This document shows, one piece after another, positions 8,946-17,632 of a stretch of 64,000 nucleotides of DNA. The stretch lies in contig NZ_CP054023.1 of assembly GCF_005862305.2 (NCBI RefSeq), positions 124,001 to 188,000 on the forward strand, given 5' to 3'. Below the pieces are notes generated by a model, which worked only from the letters and a program-made list of their open reading frames with translations, had not been told where the DNA came from and did not search any database. The stretch is from Rhizobium indicum. GTDB taxonomy: Bacteria > Pseudomonadota > Alphaproteobacteria > Rhizobiales > Rhizobiaceae. The position numbers and the translations under genes were made by a program. How positions within the stretch are numbered: position 1 is the first letter of the stretch; every line of letters starts with the position of its first letter.

Positions 8946-9833
8946 ATGGTCAGGTGTGGGGAAGAATTGGTGAAAGATAGCCGCCTCTCGGTTTTCAGGT
9001 TTTTGTCCGCATCTCCCACTGCACGGATGTCACAGTCCATCGATTTGGGTTTCGGGCGATCAGCTGCAATCTGGAGCAATGCACAGGACAGGATGAGCTA
9101 TGAGCGGCCAAACGGTCATACGTTCAGTCTTTATCTCAGGGGCGGCGCCGGAACGCGTCGTCTGGATGGCAGCCCCGGCGCGCGCGGCCGTCCGGGGGTC
9201 CTGTGCATCATGCCACAGGAGCACTCATCCGCATGGGAAATCACCGAATTCTCCGAATTCGTCCATCTGTATCTTCCCGACGATCAGATGCGCCGGATGT
9301 TTGCTGAGACGTTTGACCGCGATGCTCGGCTCATGGCTCTTCCCGAAGTAACCTTCGCCGATGCACCCGCCTTGGCGCACACGCTTCGGCAGATGACGAA
9401 AGCGATGTTGGCGGGCGGCCATCTGCTGGCTGAGGAAGCGATGACGCAGGCGATCAACGATTTCTTCGTTGATCCGCGTTATGGAGGAATGCGTCCCTGC
9501 GCGATCAGCGGCGGGCTTGCTCCTCATGTGCGGCGCCGGAGTCTGGAGTATATCGAGGCCCATCTCGGTGAGACAATCCGCTTGCAGGATCTGGCGGCGA
9601 TCGGGCAGCTCAGCGCGTTTCATTTTCAGCGGATGTTCCGGGCAAGCTACGGTGTGTCTCCGCATGGCTGGGTGGCCCACCGGCGTGTCGAGCGCGCCAA
9701 ATCGATGTTATCAGACATGGACCCAATAGCGCAGATCGCTTCGGCCTGCGGCTTCAGCAGCCAGAGCCACATGACACGGGCATTTAAGTTGGGCACAGGC
9801 ATCACACCCTCTGCCTACCGGCAACGACAGTGA
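8946..9833 (+). CDS. AraC family transcriptional regulator
   Basis: A 295-residue protein with a variable N-terminal half and a C-terminal double HTH (about residues 195-295). It contains SAFHFQRMFRASYGVSPHGW and the second-helix pattern IAQIASACGFSSQSHMTRAFK, both diagnostic of AraC/XylS. I chose ATG 8946 over the in-frame ATG at 8865, which lies close to the divergent promoter; neither has a strong ribosome binding site. It probably activates the divergent DMT permease. Confidence 0.85.
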   Translation: MVRCGEELVKDSRLSVFRFLSASPTARMSQSIDLGFGRSAAIWSNAQDRMSYERPNGHTFSLYLRGGAGTRRLDGSPGARGRPGVLCIMPQEHSSAWEITEFSEFVHLYLPDDQMRRMFAETFDRDARLMALPEVTFADAPALAHTLRQMTKAMLAGGHLLAEEAMTQAINDFFVDPRYGGMRPCAISGGLAPHVRRRSLEYIEAHLGETIRLQDLAAIGQLSAFHFQRMFRASYGVSPHGWVAHRRVERAKSMLSDMDPIAQIASACGFSSQSHMTRAFKLGTGITPSAYRQRQ

Positions 9834-9857
9834 AGCCCCTTCGCTCGACCGCACTTC

Positions 9858-9910
9858 TCTTTTCCGAAGCCAATCCGCGCTTCGGCGTCCTGCAAAAGGC
9901 GCTTGGCTAG
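9858..9910 (+). repeat. Duplicated 3' terminus of the ROK regulator gene (53 bp)
   Basis: This segment matches the last 53 bp of the ROK gene (7813-7865) at 49 positions, including the TAG stop. It lies just after the AraC stop. The two copies are direct repeats and enclose exactly the DMT permease and AraC genes. It is non-coding here and reads as a relic of an insertion or of a second ROK copy. Confidence 0.8.
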
Positions 9911-9937
9911 GCCGAGGGCTCTTCGGCCTTCCAGACC

Positions 9938-10939
9938 TCACTTCACCGCGATGACGACTTTCCCCTTGACGCGGCCTGTTTCCACATAGTCCAGCGCCTC
10001 GTTGGTCTTCTCGAACGGGAAGGCCCGGTCGATGATAGGGCGGATGGCGCCCGCCTCGATCAGCGCGGTGATCTTGCCGAGTTGCGCGCCGTTTGCCGTC
10101 ATGAAGAGGAAGGAATAGCCGATCCCCCGGCGTTTCGATTTCCGCCGGATGCCGAAGCTCAAGAAGCGCATGACCTGCTGCAGCAGCCAGCCGAAGCCGT
10201 TTTCCCTCGCGAAATCGGGATCGGGCGGACCCGATATCGAGATCAGCTTGCCGCCGGGCTTCAGGACGGCGAGCGATTTCTCCAGCGTATCCTTGCCGAG
10301 GCTGTTCAGCACGACGTCATAGCCCTTCAGCACCTTTTCGAAGTCGTCCTTCTTGTAGTCGACCACCACGTCCGCGCCGAGGCTTTTCACCAGATCGATA
10401 TTTGCCGTGCTCGCCGTTGTCGCCACATGAGCGCCGAGATGCTTGGCAAGCTGGATCGCGATGGTGCCGACGCCGCCGGAACCCGCATGGATCAGCACCC
10501 TCTGGCCTTTCTGCAGCTTGGCGCGCTCGACCAGCGCCTGCCATGCGGTCAGCGCCACAAGCGGAATGGATGCGGCCTCTTCCATGCTGAGATTGGCGGG
10601 CTTCAGCGCAACATCGGCAGCGTCGATGGCGATATACTCGGCGAACGTGCCAATGCGATCCTGATCAGGACGCGCATAGACCTCGTCACCGGGTTTGAAT
10701 TGCCGGACATTGGCGCCCACCCGGACCACGACGCCGGCGACATCGTTGCCGAGCACCAGCGGAAGCCGGTAGGGCAGGATGAGTTTGAACTCTCCGTCCC
10801 GGATCTTGGCATCCAGCGGGTTCACGCTGGCGGCATGGATCTCGACCATGACGTCGTTCTTGCGCAGCTGCGGTTCAGGGCTCTGGCCGAGCCTGAGGGC
10901 GCCACCTTTCTTGTAGCGATCGATCAGGAATGCTTTCAT
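9938..10939 (-). CDS. Zinc-type/quinone oxidoreductase-like NADP-dependent alcohol dehydrogenase
   Basis: An MDR-superfamily enzyme of 333 residues. It has an N-terminal GroES-like domain (ASVNPLDAKIRDGEF), the nucleotide-binding motif HAGSGGVGTIAIQLAK at about residues 150-165, and no structural or catalytic zinc cysteines, which places it with quinone oxidoreductase-like enzymes. ATG 10939 gives the standard MKAFLID start; an alternative TTG lies at 10993 overlapping the upstream SDR stop. It is second in an operon with that SDR and is probably under the HxlR regulator. Confidence 0.85.
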   Translation of the reverse strand: MKAFLIDRYKKGGALRLGQSPEPQLRKNDVMVEIHAASVNPLDAKIRDGEFKLILPYRLPLVLGNDVAGVVVRVGANVRQFKPGDEVYARPDQDRIGTFAEYIAIDAADVALKPANLSMEEAASIPLVALTAWQALVERAKLQKGQRVLIHAGSGGVGTIAIQLAKHLGAHVATTASTANIDLVKSLGADVVVDYKKDDFEKVLKGYDVVLNSLGKDTLEKSLAVLKPGGKLISISGPPDPDFARENGFGWLLQQVMRFLSFGIRRKSKRRGIGYSFLFMTANGAQLGKITALIEAGAIRPIIDRAFPFEKTNEALDYVETGRVKGKVVIAVK

Positions 10940-10989
10940 GAGGGCGAACTTTCGTTTCTGGGATGAGCCGGCAATGCGGCAAGGCAGGC

Positions 10990-11805
10990 TCAAGCGGGAA
11001 GTTTGTTGAATTTCCGGAGGCTCTTGTCGACGAAGGACTCGGGCAGGAAGCGGCGGATGAAGCGCACCTGGCCTGCTGCTTTCCCGGCCGTGTAGCGTCT
11101 CTTCGGCGAGGCCGCATTGGCGGCCCGGATGACGGTTGTGGCGACCACCTCGGGCGCATCGCCTTTTGAGACGATCTCGCGCATCAGCTTCTCCGCGTCG
11201 GCGCGCACTGCGTCATAGACGGCAAGCGGCCGGTCGGGGCGCGTGATGTTCTCCTCGAAGGAGGTGCGGGTGACACCCGGTTCGACGAGCACGACGCGGA
11301 TGCCCTGTGTGCGCACTTCATGATCGAGGGATTCCGAATAACCTTCGACCGCGTGCTTGGTCGCTGCGTAGAGCGCGTTGAAGGGCGCCGGGATCAGCCC
11401 AAGGATCGAGCTCAGGTTGATGATCCGACCGCCGCGCTGCCGCCGCATCACCGGCAGCACCGCATTGGTCATGCGCATCGTGCCGAAGACGTTGACGTCG
11501 AATACGGCTTTGGCCTGCGCCGTCGTCGATTCCTCGGCGCCGCCGAGCAGGCCGATTCCGGCATTGTTGACCAGAAGATCGATCCGTCCCGTGCGTTTTA
11601 GAACCTCGTCGACGACGCTCTGCACGGACTGATCGTCGATGACGTCGCAGACCAGCATGGTGATCCCATCGGCGGTGTCGGCCATCGGCTTTCGGCTGGT
11701 GCCGAACACCCGGTAGCCGTCGCGCCGCAGCGCCTTCGCCGTCACCAGCCCGATGCCGGAGGAAGCCCCGGTGACCAGGGCAATGCCGCGTTCTCTTTTG
11801 CTCAT
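10990..11805 (-). CDS. SDR family oxidoreductase
   Basis: A 271-residue classical SDR. TGASSGIG lies near residue 12, NNAG at about 88 and the catalytic YAATK at about 155-159. The C-terminal extension (about residues 215-271) is like the SDRs often annotated as oxidoreductase/retinol-dehydrogenase-like. ATG 11805 gives the family start; the longer frame to 11988 crosses the divergent HxlR gene. It leads the two-gene operon with the quinone oxidoreductase. HxlR regulators commonly control such oxidoreductases. Confidence 0.87.
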   Translation of the reverse strand: MSKRERGIALVTGASSGIGLVTAKALRRDGYRVFGTSRKPMADTADGITMLVCDVIDDQSVQSVVDEVLKRTGRIDLLVNNAGIGLLGGAEESTTAQAKAVFDVNVFGTMRMTNAVLPVMRRQRGGRIINLSSILGLIPAPFNALYAATKHAVEGYSESLDHEVRTQGIRVVLVEPGVTRTSFEENITRPDRPLAVYDAVRADAEKLMREIVSKGDAPEVVATTVIRAANAASPKRRYTAGKAAGQVRFIRRFLPESFVDKSLRKFNKLPA

Positions 11806-11854
11806 TGACGTCTGCCTTCGTTTTTGTCGTGGAACATCCATGCGCATTCTGTTA

Positions 11855-11869
11855 CTATCAAATCGATAG
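11855..11869. promoter_or_regulatory. Inverted repeat CTATC-N5-GATAG between SDR and HxlR genes
   Basis: A dyad lies in the 90-bp divergent region, 27 bp before the HxlR start codon. Its first 13 bases are identical to 8878-8890 in front of the AraC gene. It is the best candidate HxlR operator. Confidence 0.4.
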
Positions 11870-11895
11870 CAAGTCACTACTAAAAAGATACTGAC

Positions 11896-12357
11896 ATGAA
11901 GAATCTTTCCGAACAACCCTGCCTGATCGCCCGCAGCCTGGCGCTCGTCGGCGATGCGTGGAGCATGCTGATCATGCGCGACGCCCATGCGGGGCTGACC
12001 CGCTTCGATGAATTTCGCAAAAGCCTCGGCATCGTCCCGACAATGCTGACGGGGCGGCTGTCATCGCTGACCGAGGAAGGATTGCTGGAAAAGCGTCGCT
12101 ATTCCGAGCGTCCGCCGCGCGACGAATATGTGCTGACGGAAGCCGGCCGCGACTTTCTGCCGGTGCTGTTTGCGATCGGCGCCTGGGGCCGCAAGCACCG
12201 CGGCGGCGGTGCAGTCACCCGCTTCTTCGACGCCGAGACCGGAACGGAGATCGATCCCGTCACCATCGACCGCGCGACCGGCGCGGAGATTGGAACACGT
12301 CCTATTCGTATCGCCGCACCCGAATGTCAGCTGCCAGCGGCAGATGAACGCACCTGA
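11896..12357 (+). CDS. HxlR family transcriptional regulator
   Basis: A 153-residue winged-helix protein of the HxlR class. The N-terminal cysteine in the first helix (EQPCLIARSLALVGDAWSM) and the core RFDEFRKSLGIVPTMLTGRL plus wing YVLTEAGRDF are typical. A conserved N-terminal Cys often senses quinones or electrophiles in this family. The C-terminal 40 residues extend past the domain. It is divergent from the SDR/quinone oxidoreductase operon, which it likely controls. Confidence 0.87.
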   Translation: MKNLSEQPCLIARSLALVGDAWSMLIMRDAHAGLTRFDEFRKSLGIVPTMLTGRLSSLTEEGLLEKRRYSERPPRDEYVLTEAGRDFLPVLFAIGAWGRKHRGGGAVTRFFDAETGTEIDPVTIDRATGAEIGTRPIRIAAPECQLPAADERT

Positions 12358-12385
12358 CAACACCCGTTGAAAGCGATGTCAGTAT

Positions 12386-12417
12386 CCTTGCCATCGCCGC
12401 CTCCGGTGATGGCAAGG
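12386..12417. terminator. Hairpin between convergent hxlR-type and GH20 genes
   Basis: A perfect 10-bp stem, CCTTGCCATC / GATGGCAAGG, with a 12-base loop lies in the 96-bp convergent gap. No T-run follows on the plus strand, so it may be a bidirectional processing or termination structure. Confidence 0.5.
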
Positions 12418-12453
12418 GTGATCCTTAAATCAAAATCCAGCCCGATCCGGGCG

Positions 12454-14481
12454 CTAAGACTGCTGCAGCCCGTAGAGCAGCGGCATCAGTCCTGCGAGCG
12501 CCCTGAAACGCTCCCACGACTTGGATGACGGCTTCGTCCAACCCGTTTCGGCAAGCGCGGAAAGGCGCGGGAAGACGAGGCGGTCGAAAACGGCCCGATC
12601 CGTCATCGGCTCGGACCAGATGCAGGCCTGGATGCCGAGGAGTTTCTGTTTCTGGCTCGCCGTCCAGCCGCCGATGGGGTCGAAATTGTAGAGCTTCTCG
12701 GCATCCGAAGTCCCCGCCCAGCTGGCGCCGGGCTCGTCCCAGTCGGGCCTGAGCGCCATGTCGAGGTAATAGACCTGTCCGGGGCAGACGACTATCTCGT
12801 AGCCGCGCTCGGCAAGTTCGGCCGAGACCTCGACATTGCGCCAGCTGCAGAGATAGCTCTTGGATTTGTCGATGACATCGCCGTGGGCCGCCTCTTCCCA
12901 GCCGCCGGTGATGCAGCCCTTGCTCGCAAGGAAGCGCTGGACGCGGTTCAGGAATTCCGCCTGCAGGATGGCGGCACCCGAGCCGTGGATGTCGTCGGCG
13001 CCATGGGTATTGGTCACGACGTTCAGCCGCTTGGCATGTGCATCGGCAACCTCGTCGCCCGCCACGCTACGCAGGCGTTCGAGCGCTTCCGGCGAACCGG
13101 ACCATGCACCAAGCGGAACCTCGTCGGCGCCGAGATGGATGATCTTGAACGGAAAGAGCTCGATGAGTTCGGAGAGGATCGTCTCGATGATCTCATAGGT
13201 CTTCTCGCGGGCCGGATTGATGCAATTGTCGGGAAAGCCCTGAACCGAATAATAGCTGCCGACCTCGGCTGGATCGCGCAGTTCCGGTATTGCCTGCAGC
13301 ATGGCGTAGCAATGGCCGGGGACATCAATCTCCGGCACGATCTCCACGCCGAAGCTCTTGGCATGGGCGACGATCTCGCGGATGGCAGCCTTGGTGTAGT
13401 AACCGCCGGTGCGGGCCGGGCTCGAACCGAGCAGCGGCGGAACGGCAAGGCCGTGGCCACGCCAGGCGCCGACCGCGGTCAAATCAGGATAGGCGTCGAT
13501 CTCGACGCGCCAGGCTTCGTCGTCGGAAAGATGCCAGTGGAAGCGGTTGAGCTTATTCCAGGCAAGCACCGCCAGCAGCTTCTTGACTTCAGCCGCGCCA
13601 TAGAACTGGCGGGCGACGTCGAGATGCAGGCCGCGCCAACCCATCGACGGCTCATCGACGATCTCGCCGGAGGCCGGAAACTGGAAGACCTCGGGATGCA
13701 GCCTTGCACCGCGCCAGATCTGGCCGAGTGTGACGAGGCCGTAGAGGAAGCCGGTCTGGCTGCTTGCCTCGATCGTGATCGTCTCACCCTCGAAGCTCAG
13801 CCGATAGGCCTCTGGCCCGAAGCCGGCGGCATCCTTCAGGGCAACCGGAACCGCGCCTTCCGCCTCGCTCCGCACGATGCCTTCGACGGCGAAGAGATGC
13901 TCGACCAATGCTGCGAAACTGCGGGCTGCCGCCTCCCCTTCAGCGCTCTGCGCCTGCGGCGCAAAACCGGCCGGCAAGGGCCGACGGGAAGTGACCGCCA
14001 CATGGTTCGGCCAGGGAATGATCGACACCTGAACGGGCGCATTGACCGGCACCGGAAAGATCTCGGCGCCACGCTTCAGCGGCGCATTGCTGACCGAAGA
14101 TCGCGTCGGCTCTATGGTGAGCAGGATCGTGCTGCCGTCGGAAAGCGCGAGATAGCCGCTCGTCGCGCCGTCCGTCCAGTGACGGAACTGCCAGCTCAGC
14201 GCGTAGACCGAGATCGTCCACGTCTCGCCGGCGCCGAGAACGAAATTGGCCGGCGGCTGGAATTCGGTGAAATTCGAGAGCCGCTGCGAGACAGTGGCGC
14301 CTTCGACGCGCCCGGCCGGATCGACACGACCTGGGCCGCTCACGCACAGCGAAAAATTCGAAAGCGGCTCGGTGCCGAGGTTCTTGAGGCGCAGGACGTA
14401 GGTAAATTCCTTGCCGTCCGCAGGCGGATTCCAAAGGGTTTCAAGCCGCAGGGTTTTCGGTCGCGATGTGGGCATGGTCAC
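12454..14481 (-). CDS. GH20 beta-N-acetylhexosaminidase
   Basis: A 675-residue family 20 glycoside hydrolase that releases terminal GlcNAc/GalNAc by substrate-assisted catalysis. The catalytic Asp453-Glu454 pair sits in HLGADEVP. The barrel start GLHLDVARQFY and the substrate tryptophans of SWAGT and IWSE are visible. An N-terminal carbohydrate-binding-like region of about 170 residues precedes the GH20b domain. There is no signal peptide, so it should act in the cytoplasm on imported oligosaccharides. It is the last gene of the operon with the Opp-type ABC transporter, which indicates uptake of chito-oligosaccharides followed by internal cleavage. Confidence 0.9.
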   Translation of the reverse strand: MTMPTSRPKTLRLETLWNPPADGKEFTYVLRLKNLGTEPLSNFSLCVSGPGRVDPAGRVEGATVSQRLSNFTEFQPPANFVLGAGETWTISVYALSWQFRHWTDGATSGYLALSDGSTILLTIEPTRSSVSNAPLKRGAEIFPVPVNAPVQVSIIPWPNHVAVTSRRPLPAGFAPQAQSAEGEAAARSFAALVEHLFAVEGIVRSEAEGAVPVALKDAAGFGPEAYRLSFEGETITIEASSQTGFLYGLVTLGQIWRGARLHPEVFQFPASGEIVDEPSMGWRGLHLDVARQFYGAAEVKKLLAVLAWNKLNRFHWHLSDDEAWRVEIDAYPDLTAVGAWRGHGLAVPPLLGSSPARTGGYYTKAAIREIVAHAKSFGVEIVPEIDVPGHCYAMLQAIPELRDPAEVGSYYSVQGFPDNCINPAREKTYEIIETILSELIELFPFKIIHLGADEVPLGAWSGSPEALERLRSVAGDEVADAHAKRLNVVTNTHGADDIHGSGAAILQAEFLNRVQRFLASKGCITGGWEEAAHGDVIDKSKSYLCSWRNVEVSAELAERGYEIVVCPGQVYYLDMALRPDWDEPGASWAGTSDAEKLYNFDPIGGWTASQKQKLLGIQACIWSEPMTDRAVFDRLVFPRLSALAETGWTKPSSKSWERFRALAGLMPLLYGLQQS

Positions 14482-14512
14482 TTTTTCCTTTTGAAGATCG
14501 GGCTTTTACAAA

Positions 14513-14983
14513 TCAGGTCTTGAGCATTCCGGCGTAAATGCCGGGAGCGGAATTGGGGATCGGCACGGCTCCGACCGCCTTTTCGTAAAAGGCCGAGGGG
14601 CCGACGTCGCCGATGATCGCATAGGCATAGCCCATCGCTTTCAGGTCGTTCAGGCTGGCAAAAAGCAATGCCCGGCCGATGCCGAGCCCGCGAAGGCCTT
14701 CGTCGACGCCGGTCGGTCCGAAGAAGCCGCGCGCCGTCGCTTCATGGCAGGAAAAACCGACGAGCTTCTGCTCGCGCGTGGCGATGAAGCAGGTCGGCGG
14801 TTGGCGGGTCATCGCGACGGACGCCTCGCTCGCCCATCCCTCACCGAATTGTTCTGCGATCCAGCCAGTGATCAGCCGGAATTCCGGCGGCAGAGCCCGG
14901 CGGATCGTCACACCCTCGCGTGCCATTCGTTCGGGCGACTGCGTGTCTGGCGGCAGGGTGGAGAGGTTAACGAGATAGTCCAC
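14513..14983 (-). CDS. GNAT family N-acetyltransferase
   Basis: A 156-residue GNAT protein. The acetyl-CoA loop is GLRGLGIGRALL (about residues 100-111), with a late FYEKAVGA motif. The start is GTG 14983, which follows AAGGATGG and lies 11 bp after the ABC ATPase stop; the longer frame overlaps that ATPase. Placement between a chito-oligosaccharide-type transporter and a hexosaminidase suggests acetylation of glucosamine units or of an amino sugar, but this is inference. Confidence 0.82.
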   Translation of the reverse strand: MDYLVNLSTLPPDTQSPERMAREGVTIRRALPPEFRLITGWIAEQFGEGWASEASVAMTRQPPTCFIATREQKLVGFSCHEATARGFFGPTGVDEGLRGLGIGRALLFASLNDLKAMGYAYAIIGDVGPSAFYEKAVGAVPIPNSAPGIYAGMLKT

Positions 14984-14994
14984 TTTGCCATCCT

Positions 14995-15921
14995 TCAGCT
15001 GGAAACGCCGAGTGCGCGTATGAAATGGTTGGAGCCGACCTGCTCGATGACAGCCGATTCCGGACGGCTGAGCGAGCGTACCTTTTCCGCCTGTTCGAGG
15101 AAACGCGCGCTTCCGCCGGTCACGAACGGCCGGCTGCCATCCGGAACGGCCGAAAGCAGCAATTTTGTATAGGGATGGCGCGGATCGGACAGAACCGTAT
15201 CGGTGTCGCCCCATTCGACCATCTGGCCGGCGAACATGACGACGATCTCCTCGGCCACATGTGCGGCCGTCGCAATGTCGTGGGTGATATAGAGCAAGGC
15301 CAGGTCATTTTCCCGTTTCACCGTCGCGAGCAGATCGAGAATGTCCTTGCGGATGGAGACATCGAGCATCGAGGTCGGCTCATCGGCCACCAGCACGCTC
15401 GGCGCAACGGCAAGCGCGCGCGCGATATTCACCCGCTGCCGCTGGCCGCCCGAGAGTTCATGCGGGAATTTCTGCCTGGTCAAATCAGGTTCCAGCCCGA
15501 CGCTTGTCAGCAGGCGGGCAATCTCTTCGGCAAGATCCGCCCTGGAGCCGCTCTGCCGGTGCAATTGCAGCGGCCGCGCCAGATGATGGCTGACCGTAAA
15601 GGCCGGGTTGAGCGATGAGAACGGATCCTGGAAGACCATCTGCACCTCCCTGCGATACTGATGCTCATCTTTTGCCTCGCCGCGGACGGTCAGATCCTGC
15701 CCGCGGAAAAACAGCCTGCCGCCCGTCGGTTTGTCCAAGCGCGCGATGATGCGGGCGCAGGTCGTCTTGCCGCAGCCGGATTCGCCGACCAGCGCCAGGG
15801 CCCGACCGGGAAAGAGCGAGAAGGACACACCTTTCAGCGCCTGTACCGGGCCGAAATTACGCGTGAGATCTTCGAGCCGGATCACGGCTTCAGCGACCAC
15901 AGGATTTGTCTCCGCCTTCAT
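14995..15921 (-). CDS. Opp/Dpp-type ABC transporter ATP-binding protein (second ATPase)
   Basis: A 308-residue OppF/DppF-like ATPase: Walker A GESGCGKTT near residue 48, signature LSGGQRQR near 150, Walker B VLVADEPTSMLD, and a C-terminal oligopeptide-type extension with RHPYTKLLL. The start ATG 15921 overlaps the upstream ATPase stop as ATGA, indicating translational coupling. It pairs with the other ATPase and two permeases. Confidence 0.92.
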   Translation of the reverse strand: MKAETNPVVAEAVIRLEDLTRNFGPVQALKGVSFSLFPGRALALVGESGCGKTTCARIIARLDKPTGGRLFFRGQDLTVRGEAKDEHQYRREVQMVFQDPFSSLNPAFTVSHHLARPLQLHRQSGSRADLAEEIARLLTSVGLEPDLTRQKFPHELSGGQRQRVNIARALAVAPSVLVADEPTSMLDVSIRKDILDLLATVKRENDLALLYITHDIATAAHVAEEIVVMFAGQMVEWGDTDTVLSDPRHPYTKLLLSAVPDGSRPFVTGGSARFLEQAEKVRSLSRPESAVIEQVGSNHFIRALGVSS

Positions 15922-16733
15922 GCCAAGACTCCCGAGTGATGCGGATTGCCTGGAAGCTGCGGAATGGCATTCCAAAGCTTGCGGGTATAATCGTGCAGCG
16001 GCGCCTGGGCGACCTGGCGCACGTCCCCCACTTCCACGAGTTCGCCCTTCAGCATGACACCGATGCGCTGGCAGAGCTGCGCCATCAGATGCAGGTCATG
16101 GGTGATGAAGAGCACCGAGAAACCATAGGTCCGCTGCAGATCGACGACCTGCTCGAGGATCTCCCGCTGCACGACCACGTCGAGGGCCGTCGTCGGCTCG
16201 TCCATGATGATAAGCTCGGGTCTCAGCGCCAGGCAGATGGCGATGACGATGCGCTGACGCATGCCGCCGGAGAACTGGTGCGGGTAATCGCCGATGCGAT
16301 GCGTGGGAATGCCGACAAGGCGGAACATTTCCTCGCCGCGAGCCCTTGATTCCTCATGCGAGCAGCCTGTGTGTCGTCGCAGAACGTCATGGAACTGCGC
16401 CTCGACCCGCATCAGCGGATTGAGCGAATTCATCGCGCTCTGGAAGACCATGCCGATGCGCTTCCAGCGGATTCTCTGCAACTCGCGTTCCGGCAGCCTC
16501 AGGAGATCCTGTCCATCGAGCCTTATGCTGCCGCCGCTGATCCAGGCAGGCGCCTTGGAAAGACGCGTGATGGCATAGGCGATCGTGCTCTTGCCGCAGC
16601 CGGATTCACCGGCCAGCCCGAAGATCTCGCCACGGCCGATATTGAAGGAGACATCCTTGACGGCGCGGAACTCTCCCTTGTCGACGAGGTAGTCGACATT
16701 GAGCTTGTCGATTTCCAGAAGATTGTCGCTCAT
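15918..16733 (-). CDS. Opp/Dpp-type ABC transporter ATP-binding protein (first ATPase)
   Basis: A 271-residue OppD/DppD-like ATPase: Walker A GESGCGKST, signature FSGGMRQR, Walker B LIIMDEPTTALD. The usual C-terminal iron-sulphur cysteine cluster of OppD proteins is absent, and the protein is shorter than typical OppD (about 320-330). The start ATG 16733 overlaps the permease stop as ATGA. Confidence 0.92.
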   Translation of the reverse strand: MSDNLLEIDKLNVDYLVDKGEFRAVKDVSFNIGRGEIFGLAGESGCGKSTIAYAITRLSKAPAWISGGSIRLDGQDLLRLPERELQRIRWKRIGMVFQSAMNSLNPLMRVEAQFHDVLRRHTGCSHEESRARGEEMFRLVGIPTHRIGDYPHQFSGGMRQRIVIAICLALRPELIIMDEPTTALDVVVQREILEQVVDLQRTYGFSVLFITHDLHLMAQLCQRIGVMLKGELVEVGDVRQVAQAPLHDYTRKLWNAIPQLPGNPHHSGVLA

Positions 16734-17632
16734 CGGCCAAGCTCCAATTCTCTGTTGCGGGCGCGGGTGAGGCGGAACCAGCGTGTCAGCGCCGGGCCGG
16801 AGCGAAGCTGCGGATTGGCGATCTCGTCGAAGGTGAAATTCAAAAGCGCAAGGCCAAGGCCGGTGAGCGCGATGCCTGCCGCGGGCACCCCAATATCCCA
16901 CCAGGCGCCGACCATGATCGCCGAGGAATTCTGGGCGTTGTAAAGCATGGTGCCCCAGGAGACCTTCAAGGGATCCCCGAAGCCGAGATATTCGAGCGTC
17001 GTCTGGGCAACGATGGCGTAGATGATGCTGCCGACGAGATTGATGCCGATCAGCGTCGTCAGGTTCGGCAGGATCTCCACGAAGATGATGCGCCAGGCGG
17101 GCTCGCCGATCATCTTGGAAGCCGTGACGAAATCACGATTGCGAAGCGCCATCGTCTGTGACCGTGTCATGCGGGCGCCCCAAGGCCAGGAGGTCAGCGC
17201 GATGATCGACATGATCGCCATCGGCCCGACCGTGCCGGCGAAGGAGGCGAGCAGGATCAGCAACGGCATGTTCGGGATGACCAGGACGGCATTCGTCGCA
17301 AGATCGAGCACCGCATCGGTCTTGCCGCCAGCATAACCGGCGACGAGGCCGATGGCCGTGCCGACAATGGTGATGGCAATGCCCGTGGCAAAGCCGACGG
17401 AGAGAGAGCTGCGGGCGCCCCAGACGAACTGGCGATAGACATCCCGCCCCATCTTCGTGGTGCCCATGACATGTTCGATCGACGGCGGTTGGTGCGAGCG
17501 TCCGACACGCGCTCCGGGCTCGCCGGGCGCAATGATCGGCGCAAACAACGCCATCAGCCACAGGGCAACAATGATGACGAGGCCGGCCAGGGCTTTCTTC
17601 TGGCGGAGGATAGACCGTAGCCCGAAGCCCAT
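16730..17632 (-). CDS. Opp/Dpp-type ABC transporter permease (DppC-like)
   Basis: A 300-residue permease with a first helix (ALAGLVIIVALWLMALFAP), an extracytoplasmic loop with GTTKMGRDVYRQFVWGAR, and four to five further helices containing the EAA loop. These are hallmarks of DppC/OppC. It overlaps the upstream permease stop by one base (TAATG). Confidence 0.92.
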   Translation of the reverse strand: MGFGLRSILRQKKALAGLVIIVALWLMALFAPIIAPGEPGARVGRSHQPPSIEHVMGTTKMGRDVYRQFVWGARSSLSVGFATGIAITIVGTAIGLVAGYAGGKTDAVLDLATNAVLVIPNMPLLILLASFAGTVGPMAIMSIIALTSWPWGARMTRSQTMALRNRDFVTASKMIGEPAWRIIFVEILPNLTTLIGINLVGSIIYAIVAQTTLEYLGFGDPLKVSWGTMLYNAQNSSAIMVGAWWDIGVPAAGIALTGLGLALLNFTFDEIANPQLRSGPALTRWFRLTRARNRELELGR

